From: Lysinimonas soli
GTDB taxonomy: Bacteria > Actinomycetota > Actinomycetes > Actinomycetales > Microbacteriaceae
NCBI RefSeq assembly: GCF_042655435.1
Contig: NZ_JBHSMG010000004.1
Coordinates: 124,001-188,000, forward strand
DNA length: 64,000 nucleotides
Direction: 5' to 3'
Part shown: one piece after another, positions 1 to 6,811 of the stretch
How positions within the stretch are numbered: position 1 is the stretch's first letter
How the letters are laid out: each line of letters begins with the position of its first letter
Translations under genes and position numbers: made by a program
The notes under the pieces: generated by a model
Databases searched by the model: none
What the model was told of the DNA's origin: nothing
What the model saw: only the letters and a program-made list of their open reading frames with translations

Positions 1-169
1 CGAAGCGCCGCAGCGCGAGGGCGCGGTCGGCCGGGGCCAGCCCCGCCCAGCTGCTCTGCGCGGCGACGGCGCGCGCGACCGCCTCATCGACTTCCTCGAG
101 CGACGTGTGCGCGACCTCGCGGATGACGGTCTCGTCGGCGGGGTTGATCAGGGTGGTCGTGTCGCTCAT
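1..169 (-). CDS. aldehyde dehydrogenase, N-terminal part (cut by window edge)
   Basis: Only the first 56 codons lie in the window; the gene continues past position 1. The N-terminus has the character of NAD(P)-dependent aldehyde dehydrogenases: an INPADE segment, a helix with EEVDEAVARAV, then WAGLAPADRALALRRF, the usual first helices of the family. The catalytic Cys and Glu lie outside the window. Its ATG overlaps the stop of the upstream gamma-glutamyl hydrolase by 4 bases, so the two are translationally coupled. In context it would oxidise an aldehyde released from a gamma-glutamylated amine (inferred). The substrate cannot be read from this fragment. Confidence 0.8.
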   Translation of the reverse strand, partial: MSDTTTLINPADETVIREVAHTSLEEVDEAVARAVAAQSSWAGLAPADRALALRRF

Positions 170-918
170 GCGTGCAGCTTTCGGTAGGAGCGGGCCGCCT
201 CGACGAGCCCTTCGAACAGGCGCGCGTCCTCCTCGGCGTCCTGCTCGGGATGCCATTGCACGCCGACGCCGAACGGCACGTCCTCGAGCTCGACCGCCTG
301 CACGATCCCGTCATCCGACTGGGCCGTGACGCGCAGCCCGGACCCGACGGCGTCGATCGCCTGGTGATGGTAGCTCTGCACGGCGTGCGAGCCTTCGCCG
401 ATCACGGCCGCGATCCGCGACTCGGGCTGCACCCGCACCTCGTTGACGGCGAACTCGCCGTTGCCCGCGCGGAAGCGGTCGTCGCCGACCACCTCGGGCA
501 GGTGCTGGTGCAGGGTGCCGCCGCGCAGGACGTTGAGCACCTGGATGCCGCGGCATATGGCCAGGAACGGCACCTCGGCGGTGATCGCCGCAGTGAGCAG
601 CGCGTCGTCCCAGTCGTCGCGCAGCGGGCTCGGACGATCGTTCTCGGGGTGAGCCGTCGCACCGTAGCGCGCGGCATCCACGTCCAATCCCCCGGCGATG
701 ATGAGACCGTCGAGTCGGCTCAGCACCTGCTCGGCCACCCCGCCCTCGACCGGCTGAGGAGGCAGCAGCACCGGGATGCCGCCCGCCTTCTCGACGGCCG
801 CGAAGTACACCTCGGGCAGGAAGGCCGCCTGCACGTCCCACACCCCGGTCTGCGCGCGCTGCAGGTAGGTCGTCAAGCCGATGAGGGGACGCTGGAGCTC
901 AGAATCGCTCGAAACCAC
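166..918 (-). CDS. gamma-glutamyl-gamma-aminobutyrate hydrolase-like class I amidotransferase (PuuD family)
   Basis: 250 residues from a GTG start that overlaps the 3' end of the glutamine synthetase-like gene by 20 bases; no ATG fits. The class I glutamine amidotransferase nucleophile is in AICRGIQVLNV (Cys122), and the His/Glu of the triad are in VQWHPEQ (His223, Glu225). An internal IIAGGLDVD segment and the PLIGLTTY beginning are typical of peptidase C26 / PuuD proteins, which hydrolyse gamma-glutamyl amides such as gamma-glutamyl-GABA. It sits between the ligase and the aldehyde dehydrogenase in one operon, so it probably removes the glutamyl group after the amine has been oxidised. The true substrate (GABA, ethanolamine-derived or other) is not shown by sequence. 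Confidence 0.9.
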   Translation of the reverse strand: MVSSDSELQRPLIGLTTYLQRAQTGVWDVQAAFLPEVYFAAVEKAGGIPVLLPPQPVEGGVAEQVLSRLDGLIIAGGLDVDAARYGATAHPENDRPSPLRDDWDDALLTAAITAEVPFLAICRGIQVLNVLRGGTLHQHLPEVVGDDRFRAGNGEFAVNEVRVQPESRIAAVIGEGSHAVQSYHHQAIDAVGSGLRVTAQSDDGIVQAVELEDVPFGVGVQWHPEQDAEEDARLFEGLVEAARSYRKLHA

Positions 919-2263
919 GGATCCGCTCCCAGTCGGTGACGGCGGCGTCGTAGGCCTTGAGTTCGACGCGCGCGTTGTTGAGGTAGTGCTCCACGACCTC
1001 GGCGCCGAAGGCCTCCTGCGCCACCGCCGAGTTGGCGAACAGCTCGGCGGCGTCGCGCAGCGTGGCCGGCACGCGCGGGGCGTCGGAGCCATAGGCGTTG
1101 CCCTCGAAGATCGGCTCGAGCTCGAGCTCGTTCTCGATGCCGTGCAGCCCGCCGGCGATGAGCGCCGCGACCGCGAGGTACTGGTTGACGTCGCCACCCG
1201 GCACCCGGTTCTCGACCCGCAGCCCCGGGCCGTGACCGACCACGCGCAGCGCGCAGGTGCGGTTGTCGAGACCCCAGGCGACCGCCGTCGGCGCGAAGCT
1301 GCCCTCGACATAACGCTTGTAGGAGTTGATGTTAGGAGCGAAGAACAGGGTCAGTTCGCGCATGGTCTTGAGCAGGCCGGCCGTCCAGTGCTCCATGAGC
1401 TTCGAGAAGCCGTAGGGTCCGTCGCCCGCCATGACGGCCTCGCCGTCGGTGCCGCGCACCGACAGGTGGATGTGGCAGCTGTTGCCCTCGCGCTCGTTGA
1501 ACTTGGCCATGAAGGTGAGGGCCTTGCCGTGCTGGTCGGCGATCTCCTTCGCGCCGTTCTTGTAGATCGCGTGGTTGTCGCAGGTGGCCAGCGCCTCCGT
1601 GTAGCGGAAGGCGATCTCCTGCTGGCCGAGGTTGCACTCGCCCTTGACGCCCTCGCAGTACATGCCGGCGCCATCCATGCCGTTGCGGATGTCGCGCAGC
1701 AGCGGCTCCATACGGCTCGAGGCCAGCAGCGCGTAGTCGATGTTGTAGTCGCTGGCCGGGGTGAGGCCCTCGTACTTCGCCGCCCAGGCCTCGCGGTAGC
1801 TGTTCTCGAAGACGATGAACTCGAGCTCGGTGCCCACGAACGGCACGAGGCCGCGCTCGGCCAGCCGGGCGATCTGGGTCTTCAGGATGTCGCGGGGCGA
1901 CTGCACGACCGGCCGCGAGTCGAGCCATTGCAGGTCGGCCATCACGAGGGCCGTTCCCGGCAGCCACGGGATGACGCGCAGCGTGTCGAGGTCGGGCTTG
2001 AGAAGCATGTCGCCGTAGCCGGTCTGCCAGCTCGACATCGCGTAGCCGTCGACCGTGTTCATCTCGACGTCGACCGCGAGCAGGTAGTTGCAGGCCTCGG
2101 CGCCGTGCGCCGCGATGTCCTCCCGGAACAGCCGCGCCGAGGTGCGCTTGCCGACCAGCCGGCCCTGCATGTCGGTGAACGCGACGATCACCGTGTCGAT
2201 CTCGCGGCGGTCGATCAGCGCGCCGAGTTCGCCGATGCTGAGGTTTCCGGAGCGGACGGCCAT
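899..2263 (-). CDS. glutamine synthetase-family gamma-glutamyl amine ligase (PuuA / GlnA4-like)
   Basis: 454 residues. The ATG at 2263 is preceded by a GCAGGAGAG ribosome site, which rules out a longer in-frame start. GS-fold features are present: a beta-grasp N-terminus with FTDMQGRLVGKR, catalytic-domain motifs GNSCHIHLS and NRTCALRVV, and a C-terminal VENRVPGGDVNQYLA segment. Family knowledge: members outside true GlnA attach glutamate to amines (PuuA on putrescine, Streptomyces GlnA3/GlnA4 on polyamines or ethanolamine, GmaS on alkylamines). The divergent neighbour is an ethanolamine-type permease and the downstream genes are a gamma-glutamyl hydrolase and an aldehyde dehydrogenase. I therefore infer ATP-dependent formation of gamma-glutamylethanolamide or a related amide. 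A role as nitrogen-assimilating GS is unlikely. Confidence 0.88.
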   Translation of the reverse strand: MAVRSGNLSIGELGALIDRREIDTVIVAFTDMQGRLVGKRTSARLFREDIAAHGAEACNYLLAVDVEMNTVDGYAMSSWQTGYGDMLLKPDLDTLRVIPWLPGTALVMADLQWLDSRPVVQSPRDILKTQIARLAERGLVPFVGTELEFIVFENSYREAWAAKYEGLTPASDYNIDYALLASSRMEPLLRDIRNGMDGAGMYCEGVKGECNLGQQEIAFRYTEALATCDNHAIYKNGAKEIADQHGKALTFMAKFNEREGNSCHIHLSVRGTDGEAVMAGDGPYGFSKLMEHWTAGLLKTMRELTLFFAPNINSYKRYVEGSFAPTAVAWGLDNRTCALRVVGHGPGLRVENRVPGGDVNQYLAVAALIAGGLHGIENELELEPIFEGNAYGSDAPRVPATLRDAAELFANSAVAQEAFGAEVVEHYLNNARVELKAYDAAVTDWERIRGFERF

Positions 2264-2467
2264 GGCACTCTCCTGCGGGATCGAAGCGAGGTGGGGCGAA
2301 GCGATGAGTCGAGGTGGTGAGACGTCGTGTCGACGTCCGATCCGACCATTACACACTATGGCTCGGCGCTCGCACCTCAGAACATGTCACATGGTTTTTA
2401 CATCCAAAGGTAGACACGGAGTACCAATGGCGGCCATCCTCGGACGCAATACCGAAAGGACTCCCCC
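2264..2467. promoter_or_regulatory. divergent intergenic region between ligase operon and amine permease
   Basis: A 204-base gap between the divergent starts at 2263 (-) and 2468 (+), clearly more AT-rich around 2345-2410 than the genes on either side. Both promoters must lie here. A small palindrome ACATGT occurs near 2384 in an AACATGTCACATGG context and could be part of an operator, but no regulator gene is adjacent and no longer symmetry is visible. The permease ribosome site is GAAAGGA at about 2454-2460. Confidence 0.4.
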
Positions 2468-4012
2468 ATGAGTGACACCAAATCGATCGGCGGCGTTCAA
2501 TATCAGGATGTCGGCGCGGGCTACTTCGAGAAACGCACCCTGAAACGCAGCGCGGGTTTCTGGGGCATCTGGGGAATCGGCGTCGCGGCCGTCATCTCCG
2601 GGGAGTTCTCGGGCTGGAACCTCGGAACCGACAGTGCCGGATTCGGCGGCATGGCCGTCGCGACCGTCATCGTCATCATCATGTACTTCACCATGTTCTT
2701 CTCGATCGGCGAGATGAGCGCGGCCATGCCGCACACCGGCGGCGCGTACTCCTTCGCCCGAGCGGCGATGGGGCCGTGGGGCGGATTCATCACGGGTCTC
2801 GCCGAGTCGATCGAGTACGTCGTCACGACCGCCGTCGTCGTGTTCTTCTCGGCGAGCTATCTCAACTTCGCGCTCAACGCGTTCTTCGGCTGGCAGTTGC
2901 CCGGGTGGCTGGTCTACGCCCTGCTCTACGCGGTCTTCGTGGTCGTCAACTGGCTCGGCGCCGCGGTGGGTTTCCGGCTGGCCATCATCGTCTCCATCAT
3001 CTCGATCGCGATCCTGGCGATCTTCGTGATCGTCTCCATCTCGAGCGGCGGATTCCAGGTGTCGAACCTGCTGGCGACGAAACCCGACGCCGGTCAGTCG
3101 GCGCTGTTCCCGCACGGCTTCCTGCCGATCCTCGCGGTCATCCCGTTCGCGATGTGGTTCTTCCTTGGCATCGAGGAACTGCCCCTGGCAGCCGAGGAGA
3201 CGCACAACCCGCAGCGCATCATCCCGCGCGCCGGCATCGTGGCGCTCATCACCTTGTCGGTCTGCGCGATCGCGGTCTTCATCTTCAACACCGGCGTTCT
3301 CGGACTGGCCGGCACGCAGGCATCCGGCCAACCGCTCGTCGACGGCTTCGCCAAGATGGTGCCCAAGGGCTTGGACGGCGTGCTCGCGATCTTCGCTCTG
3401 ATCGGCCTGCTCGCCTCGCTGCAGGGCATCATGTACGCCTACGGCCGCAACCTCTACTCGCTGTCACGCGCCGGGTACTACCCGCGGTTCCTCTCGCTCA
3501 CGGGCAAGCGGCAGACGCCGCTCGCGGCGCTGGTCGTGGGCGCGGTCCTGGGCTACGTGCTGCTCGTCGTCGTCGATGCCATCACGGCCGCGAGCAAGGG
3601 CGCCGGATCGGTCGCAGGAGCCATCGAGCTCAACATCGCGATCTGGGGCGCCGTGGTCTCGTACCTCATGCAGATGGTGGCGTTCGTGGTGCTGCGCCGG
3701 CGCTTCCCGAAGGCGGTGCGGCCCTACAAGAGCCCGACCGGGGTTGCGGGAGCCGTCATCGCCGGCATCATCTCGGCGGCGATCTTCATCGCGTTCCTCT
3801 TCAACCCCGGGTACCAGATCGCGATCGCGGCGATCGCGGTCGTCTACGTGATCGGCCTGATCGTGTTCGCCGTCTACGGCCGCAAGCGTCTCGTGCTGTC
3901 GCCCGAGGAGGAGTACGCCCTCAGCGGCGGCCTGCACCGCGACCCGGAGGCCGAGGGCTACGACGCCATGGAGAAGGAGGTCTTCGGCGACGACGGTCCG
4001 CCGAAGCAGTAG
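2468..4012 (+). CDS. ethanolamine permease-like APC-family transporter
   Basis: 514 residues of the amino acid-polyamine-organocation superfamily, with about 12 hydrophobic segments and a charged C-terminal tail. The N-terminus YFEKRTLKR followed by ISGEFSGWNLG, and the later PLAAEETHNPQR segment, resemble the ethanolamine permease (Eat) subfamily rather than PuuP-type putrescine importers. It is divergent from the gamma-glutamyl amine ligase operon, so it probably imports that pathway's amine. A strong GAAAGGA ribosome site precedes the ATG, and a perfect hairpin 14 bases after the stop ends the transcript. Ethanolamine as substrate is inferred from subfamily resemblance; related short amines are possible. 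Confidence 0.85.
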   Translation: MSDTKSIGGVQYQDVGAGYFEKRTLKRSAGFWGIWGIGVAAVISGEFSGWNLGTDSAGFGGMAVATVIVIIMYFTMFFSIGEMSAAMPHTGGAYSFARAAMGPWGGFITGLAESIEYVVTTAVVVFFSASYLNFALNAFFGWQLPGWLVYALLYAVFVVVNWLGAAVGFRLAIIVSIISIAILAIFVIVSISSGGFQVSNLLATKPDAGQSALFPHGFLPILAVIPFAMWFFLGIEELPLAAEETHNPQRIIPRAGIVALITLSVCAIAVFIFNTGVLGLAGTQASGQPLVDGFAKMVPKGLDGVLAIFALIGLLASLQGIMYAYGRNLYSLSRAGYYPRFLSLTGKRQTPLAALVVGAVLGYVLLVVVDAITAASKGAGSVAGAIELNIAIWGAVVSYLMQMVAFVVLRRRFPKAVRPYKSPTGVAGAVIAGIISAAIFIAFLFNPGYQIAIAAIAVVYVIGLIVFAVYGRKRLVLSPEEEYALSGGLHRDPEAEGYDAMEKEVFGDDGPPKQ

Positions 4013-4025
4013 CCCGACCCGAGAT

Positions 4026-4061
4026 CCGATCGCCCCGGCGCTGCCCAGCCGGGGCGATCGG
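4026..4061. terminator. bidirectional hairpin terminator
   Basis: A perfect 14-bp inverted repeat (4026-4039 against 4048-4061) with an 8-base loop (4040-4047). The core stem is GATCGCCCCGGC/GCCGGGGCGATC. It lies between the convergent ends of the permease (4012) and the small Cys protein (4070) and can serve both. There is no long T-run, as is common in high-GC actinobacteria. Confidence 0.75.
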
Positions 4062-4069
4062 CACGTCTA

Positions 4070-4231
4070 CTACTTGCCGAACAGGCGCGCGAAGAATCCG
4101 GTGCGCGGCTCGTTCTCGTGCCCCTGGCAGCGCTGCGATTGCGGCACCTTCCTCATGACCTGATCGACGTGCTGGCCACAGCCGGCCCACGTCGTCTTGC
4201 CGCACTTCCGGCACGTCACTGCTGAACACAT
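4070..4231 (-). CDS. 53-residue Cys-rich small protein (putative zinc-ribbon-like)
   Basis: 53 residues from the ATG at 4231 to the TAG at 4070. The N-terminus MCSAVTCRKCGKTTW has CxxC spacing (Cys7, Cys10), further cysteines occur at C18 and C35, and a GxGQHVDQVM segment lies between; the C-terminus is basic and hydrophobic (FFARLFGK). This can be read as a small metal-binding or thiol protein, and I recall similar short proteins in many Actinobacteria without an assigned function. A perfect ATACCCCTAGGGGTAT palindrome lies 37 bases upstream of its start. The same operator type flanks the CstR-like repressor and the CoA-disulfide reductase, so it probably belongs to the same persulfide-responsive regulon (inferred). 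Confidence 0.75.
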   Translation of the reverse strand: MCSAVTCRKCGKTTWAGCGQHVDQVMRKVPQSQRCQGHENEPRTGFFARLFGK

Positions 4232-4267
4232 GTTGTCTCCCGAATTGTCTGGTGGTCTCGCTCGACT

Positions 4268-4283
4268 ATACCCCTAGGGGTAT
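4268..4283. promoter_or_regulatory. CsoR/CstR-type operator 1 (small Cys protein)
   Basis: ATACCCCTAGGGGTAT is a perfect 16-bp palindrome lying 37 bases upstream of the start of the 53-residue Cys protein, in its promoter position. CsoR-family repressors are known to bind pseudo-palindromes of a C-run facing a G-run flanked by TA/AT. Near-identical copies at 5001-5016 and 9099-9114 support a shared regulator. Confidence 0.75.
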
Positions 4284-4317
4284 TGGCGCACCAATTCGGA
4301 CTCCGCCGGGTCGGCGA

Positions 4318-4659
4318 TCACTCTCCGCTCGGCCCGGTGTCGTCGAGTTCCCGAAGCGCCTCGAGGCCGCCCGCCCGGTAGCTCGCCCACTCGCCCTCAG
4401 GATCGGCGCCAGGTTGTCGACGGAGTCGCCACGCTCCCCGTACTTCTGCGACGGCGGCCGCGATCCAGGTTTGCGTCGCGCCGTCGGGCATGCCGCGCAG
4501 CACCTCCCCCAGGGCGGCGACCCGCCCCTCGTGGAACTTGGCGGACGGATACGACCGACCGCTCTTCGCCAGAGCGCAGGCCGTCGAGTCTCCGAGGGCG
4601 TCCGACCAGGCCTGGATCGCGTCGGCACGCGCCCGCTGAACCCAGGGCTTGTCGATCAC
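4318..4659 (-). CDS. hypothetical protein downstream of cstR
   Basis: 113 residues from a GTG at 4659. The reading frame is open further upstream into cstR, so the start is uncertain. The protein is soluble and helical, with VIDKPWVQRARADAIQAW near the start, a GRSYPSAKFHEGRVAALGE central segment and an acidic end (LRELDDTGPSGE). There is no signal peptide, membrane span or motif that I recognise. The short gap from the cstR stop (4679) places it in the same transcript, so it is probably co-repressed with cstR. Function unknown. The reading frame looks genuine because codon third positions are GC-rich throughout. Confidence 0.6.
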   Translation of the reverse strand: MIDKPWVQRARADAIQAWSDALGDSTACALAKSGRSYPSAKFHEGRVAALGEVLRGMPDGATQTWIAAAVAEVRGAWRLRRQPGADPEGEWASYRAGGLEALRELDDTGPSGE

Positions 4660-4678
4660 CGCACCCCGATCGATCGGC

Positions 4679-4936
4679 TCAGGCCAGCGAGAGGAAGAGC
4701 TTCTCGAGCTGCGCCTTGTCGAGTTCGGGATCGTCTTGCTTGACGCACTTCTCGAGAGTGCTCGCGATGATCGCGAACCCGGCCCGATCCAGAGCGCTCG
4801 ACACCGCGGCGAGCTGCGTGACGACGCTCGTGCAGTCCTGACCCTCATCGATCATCCGGATGACGGCGGTCAGCTGCCCCTGCGCTCGGCGCAGCCGGTT
4901 GAGCACGGGCTTCATGTCGGTCGGGTCGAGATCCAT
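4679..4936 (-). CDS. cstR: CstR-type persulfide-sensing repressor (CsoR/RcnR family)
   Basis: 85 residues; ATG at 4936 chosen because the CsoR-family fold starts there (MKPVLNRLRRAQGQL), with a CGGAGGAAC-like ribosome site. The all-helical family pattern is clear: RRAQGQL helix, DEGQDC loop, then STLEKCV. Two conserved cysteines are at 35 and 64. Copper-sensing CsoR proteins have a His four residues before the second Cys (HxxxC); here that position is Thr, so the copper site is incomplete. This Cys-Cys without His pattern is that of CstR, which forms di- and tetrasulfide bridges with sulfane sulfur and releases DNA. Neighbouring thioredoxin, rhodaneses and CoA-disulfide reductase fit. It faces the thioredoxin gene across two operator-like sites. 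Confidence 0.85.
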   Translation of the reverse strand: MDLDPTDMKPVLNRLRRAQGQLTAVIRMIDEGQDCTSVVTQLAAVSSALDRAGFAIIASTLEKCVKQDDPELDKAQLEKLFLSLA

Positions 4937-4976
4937 CGTTCCTCCGTCTTTCGGGCATCGCCCGCCGCTGGTCATG

Positions 4977-4991
4977 ATACCCCCGCCGTAT
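4977..4991. promoter_or_regulatory. degenerate CstR-type operator 2a
   Basis: ATACCCCCGCCGTAT lies between the cstR start (4936) and the stronger palindrome at 5001-5016. Its left half matches the operator consensus (ATACCCC); its right half keeps only GTAT. It may be a weak second site giving cooperative binding or autoregulation of cstR; this is inferred. Confidence 0.45.
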
Positions 4992-5000
4992 ATCCCAGAT

Positions 5001-5016
5001 ATACCCCCTGGGGTAT
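5001..5016. promoter_or_regulatory. CstR-type operator 2b (cstR / thioredoxin divergent promoter)
   Basis: ATACCCCCTGGGGTAT, palindromic except at the centre, lies in the 134-base gap between the divergent cstR (4936) and thioredoxin (5071) starts. A TATGAT -10-like box follows at about 5021, so a bound repressor would overlap the rightward promoter. It is the same motif as at 4268-4283 and 9099-9114. Confidence 0.75.
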
Positions 5017-5070
5017 CTGTTATGATTGTCGCATCCGGCCACAGTCGGCAGCATCCCGAAAGGAAGATCC

Positions 5071-5442
5071 GTGGCAACCATCAACCTGACGGCAGAGACG
5101 TTCGGCGCGACCGTCGAGCAGAACGGCATCGTCTTCGTGGACTTCTGGGCGGCCTGGTGCCCCCCGTGCCGCGCATTCGCGCCGGTCTTCGACAAGGCAT
5201 CGACGGAGCATCCCGACATCGTGTTCGGCAAGGTGGACACCGAGGCCGAGCAGCAGCTCGCCGCCACGGCACGCATCACGTCGATCCCGACGCTCATGGC
5301 CTTCCGCGATCAGATCCTGGTCTTCTCGCAGCCCGGCGCGCTGAACAGCCGACAGTTCGAGCAGCTGATCGGCGCGATCGAGCAGCTCGACATGGACGAG
5401 GTGCGTCGCAACATCGAATCCGAACCCGCATCCCGAGCCTGA
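5071..5442 (+). CDS. thioredoxin with WCPPC active site
   Basis: 123 residues from a GTG at 5071, preceded by AAAGGAAGATCC. The thioredoxin fold is complete: FVDFWAAWCPPC with redox cysteines 30 and 33, and a cis-Pro loop (TSIPTLMAF). The active site is WCPPC rather than the WCGPC of housekeeping thioredoxin, which suggests a specialised partner. The C-terminus is longer than usual (DMDEVRRNIESEPASRA). It is the first gene rightward of the CstR operator and is followed 11 bases later by a rhodanese, so it probably reduces persulfides formed on the rhodaneses or on low-molecular-weight thiols (inferred from context). Confidence 0.92.
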   Translation: MATINLTAETFGATVEQNGIVFVDFWAAWCPPCRAFAPVFDKASTEHPDIVFGKVDTEAEQQLAATARITSIPTLMAFRDQILVFSQPGALNSRQFEQLIGAIEQLDMDEVRRNIESEPASRA

Positions 5443-5453
5443 GAGGCCCCGTC

Positions 5454-5759
5454 ATGAAATCCATCAGCACCTCCGAGTTGGCCGCCCTCGGGGCCGACGC
5501 CACGATCATCGACGTGCGCGAAGCGGATGAGTTCGCCTCCGCCCGGGTCGCCGGGGCGATCAACCTGCCCCTCAGCGAACTCGCCGGACGACTCGCGGAC
5601 ATCCCCCAGGGCGGCACGTTCTACGTCATGTGCCTCTCCGGCGGGCGCAGCGCACGGGCGACGGCCTTCCTCATCGAGAACGGTTTCGCCGCGGTGAACG
5701 TGCTCGGCGGGATCAACCAATGGCACCAGGACGGGTTCCCGGTCATGCAGGCCGCCTGA
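5454..5759 (+). CDS. single-domain rhodanese (cytoplasmic)
   Basis: 101 residues, ATG at 5454, 11 bases after the thioredoxin stop. A single rhodanese domain: IIDVREADEF near residues 18-27, GAINLPL at 34-40, and the active loop CLSGGRS with Cys60, the residue that would carry a persulfide. No export signal. Family role: transfer of sulfane sulfur to thiols or cyanide. Being co-transcribed with a thioredoxin under a CstR-type operator, it most likely handles persulfide sulfur during sulfide or polysulfide stress. The short six-residue active loop matches small bacterial GlpE-like enzymes. Confidence 0.92.
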   Translation: MKSISTSELAALGADATIIDVREADEFASARVAGAINLPLSELAGRLADIPQGGTFYVMCLSGGRSARATAFLIENGFAAVNVLGGINQWHQDGFPVMQAA

Positions 5760-5804
5760 GCACGACTCACGCCCACCACACGCACATCACCTAGAAGGAC
5801 TGTC

Positions 5805-6185
5805 ATGAAGCGCATCACCACCCGTCTGCTCGCCCCCCTCGCTCTCGCCGGCACCGTCGCCCTGGGGTTGGCCGCCTGCGCGCCGGCCGCCGAGACGCCC
5901 TCCATCTCGATCCCATCAGGCACGGTCGTCATCGACGTGCGCACCCCGGCCGAATACGCAGCGGGACATCTCAAGGGCGCCATCAACATCGATGTGGAGT
6001 CGCCGTCGTTCAACACCCTGGCGAGCCAGCTGCCCGCCGACGGCAACTACGTGCTGTACTGCCACTCGGGCTCCCGCGCGGCCGCGGCGATCAGCCGTAT
6101 GGCGACGTTGGGCTTCATCCACCTCACCAACGCGGGCGGACTCGATGCCGCGTCGACCGCCACCGGGTTGGGGATCGTGCGCTAG
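5805..6185 (+). CDS. exported rhodanese lipoprotein
   Basis: 126 residues, ATG at 5805 with an AGAAGGA ribosome site. Residues 1-24 form a signal peptide ending in a lipobox (LAAC, Cys25), so the mature protein should be anchored outside the membrane. A rhodanese domain follows: VIDVRTPAEYAAGHLKGAINID, then CHSGSRA with active Cys86. It is the third gene of the thioredoxin-rhodanese transcript, suggesting the pathway also handles extracellular polysulfide or thiosulfate. Its stop overlaps the stop of the convergent DUF4395 gene by four bases, so both transcripts run into each other without an intergenic terminator. Confidence 0.9.
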   Translation: MKRITTRLLAPLALAGTVALGLAACAPAAETPSISIPSGTVVIDVRTPAEYAAGHLKGAINIDVESPSFNTLASQLPADGNYVLYCHSGSRAAAAISRMATLGFIHLTNAGGLDAASTATGLGIVR

Positions 6186-6805
6186 GACTCGGTGCGCGTC
6201 ACCGGCCCGGAAGGGTGCCTCTCGCCGTCGTGACCGATCGCCTCCGGCAGCGCGGAATGCCGCTGGCCGCGCTTCGGCGGCACGTAGACGCAACTGTCGC
6301 CCGGGCACAGCTGCGGCTGCGTGCCGCCGAACCGCCGTTGGAGCTCGCAGCCCAGGCAGATGCCGAAGGCGGCCTCGAGGAACAGCACGAACAGGCATCC
6401 TCCGCACATCGCGAGGGCGACCATCGGCAGACCCAGCCACCCCATCGCACCGCAGGAGATGAACGACAGCACCAGGCCGAGCGACCAGGCGAGCTTCTTC
6501 TGTAACGCGCCGACCCATTCGGGGCGCTGACGGCGCACGATCGCGCCGCCGAGAAGGAGACCGGGAGCGAAGCGGGTGCCCGCGAACAGCCGGATGTTCA
6601 TCTCGAGCATGAACGCGATGCCGAATACCCGAAGCAGACGGACGTCGCCGGTGAACACCGCGATCGACAATCCGACCGCGCCGAGCAGAACGAACAAGCC
6701 CGCTGCCGCCCGCACGGCTCGCTCGTTCACGACCGGCACCTCGATGCCGTCGACGAACTCCCCGATGATGGGGCGCGATGACTCGGGCGCGTCCCGGCGC
6801 GGCAT
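6182..6805 (-). CDS. DUF4395 integral membrane protein
   Basis: 207 residues; about four membrane segments between residues 30 and 150 (AAGLFVLLGAVGLSIAVF, FGIAFMLEMNIRLFAG, LAWSLGLVLSFISCG, and a Cys-bearing MCGGCLFVLFLEAAFGICLGC helix). The C-terminal tail holds two more cysteines (QLCPGDSCVYVPPKRG). DUF4395 proteins are widespread and commonly sit beside thioredoxin or rhodanese genes; the conserved FGICLGC suggests a redox or sulfur-transfer role at the membrane (inferred). Third gene of the leftward operon that begins with the CoA-disulfide reductase and its CstR-type operator; six bases separate it from the DUF2202 gene. Confidence 0.85.
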   Translation of the reverse strand: MPRRDAPESSRPIIGEFVDGIEVPVVNERAVRAAAGLFVLLGAVGLSIAVFTGDVRLLRVFGIAFMLEMNIRLFAGTRFAPGLLLGGAIVRRQRPEWVGALQKKLAWSLGLVLSFISCGAMGWLGLPMVALAMCGGCLFVLFLEAAFGICLGCELQRRFGGTQPQLCPGDSCVYVPPKRGQRHSALPEAIGHDGERHPSGPVTRTES

Positions 6806-6811
6806 CCTCGG

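Noticed and set aside
4679..4936. Copper-sensing CsoR
   Set aside because: The His of the Cys-His-Cys copper site is Thr, and no copper ATPase or chaperone gene is nearby; sulfur genes surround it instead.
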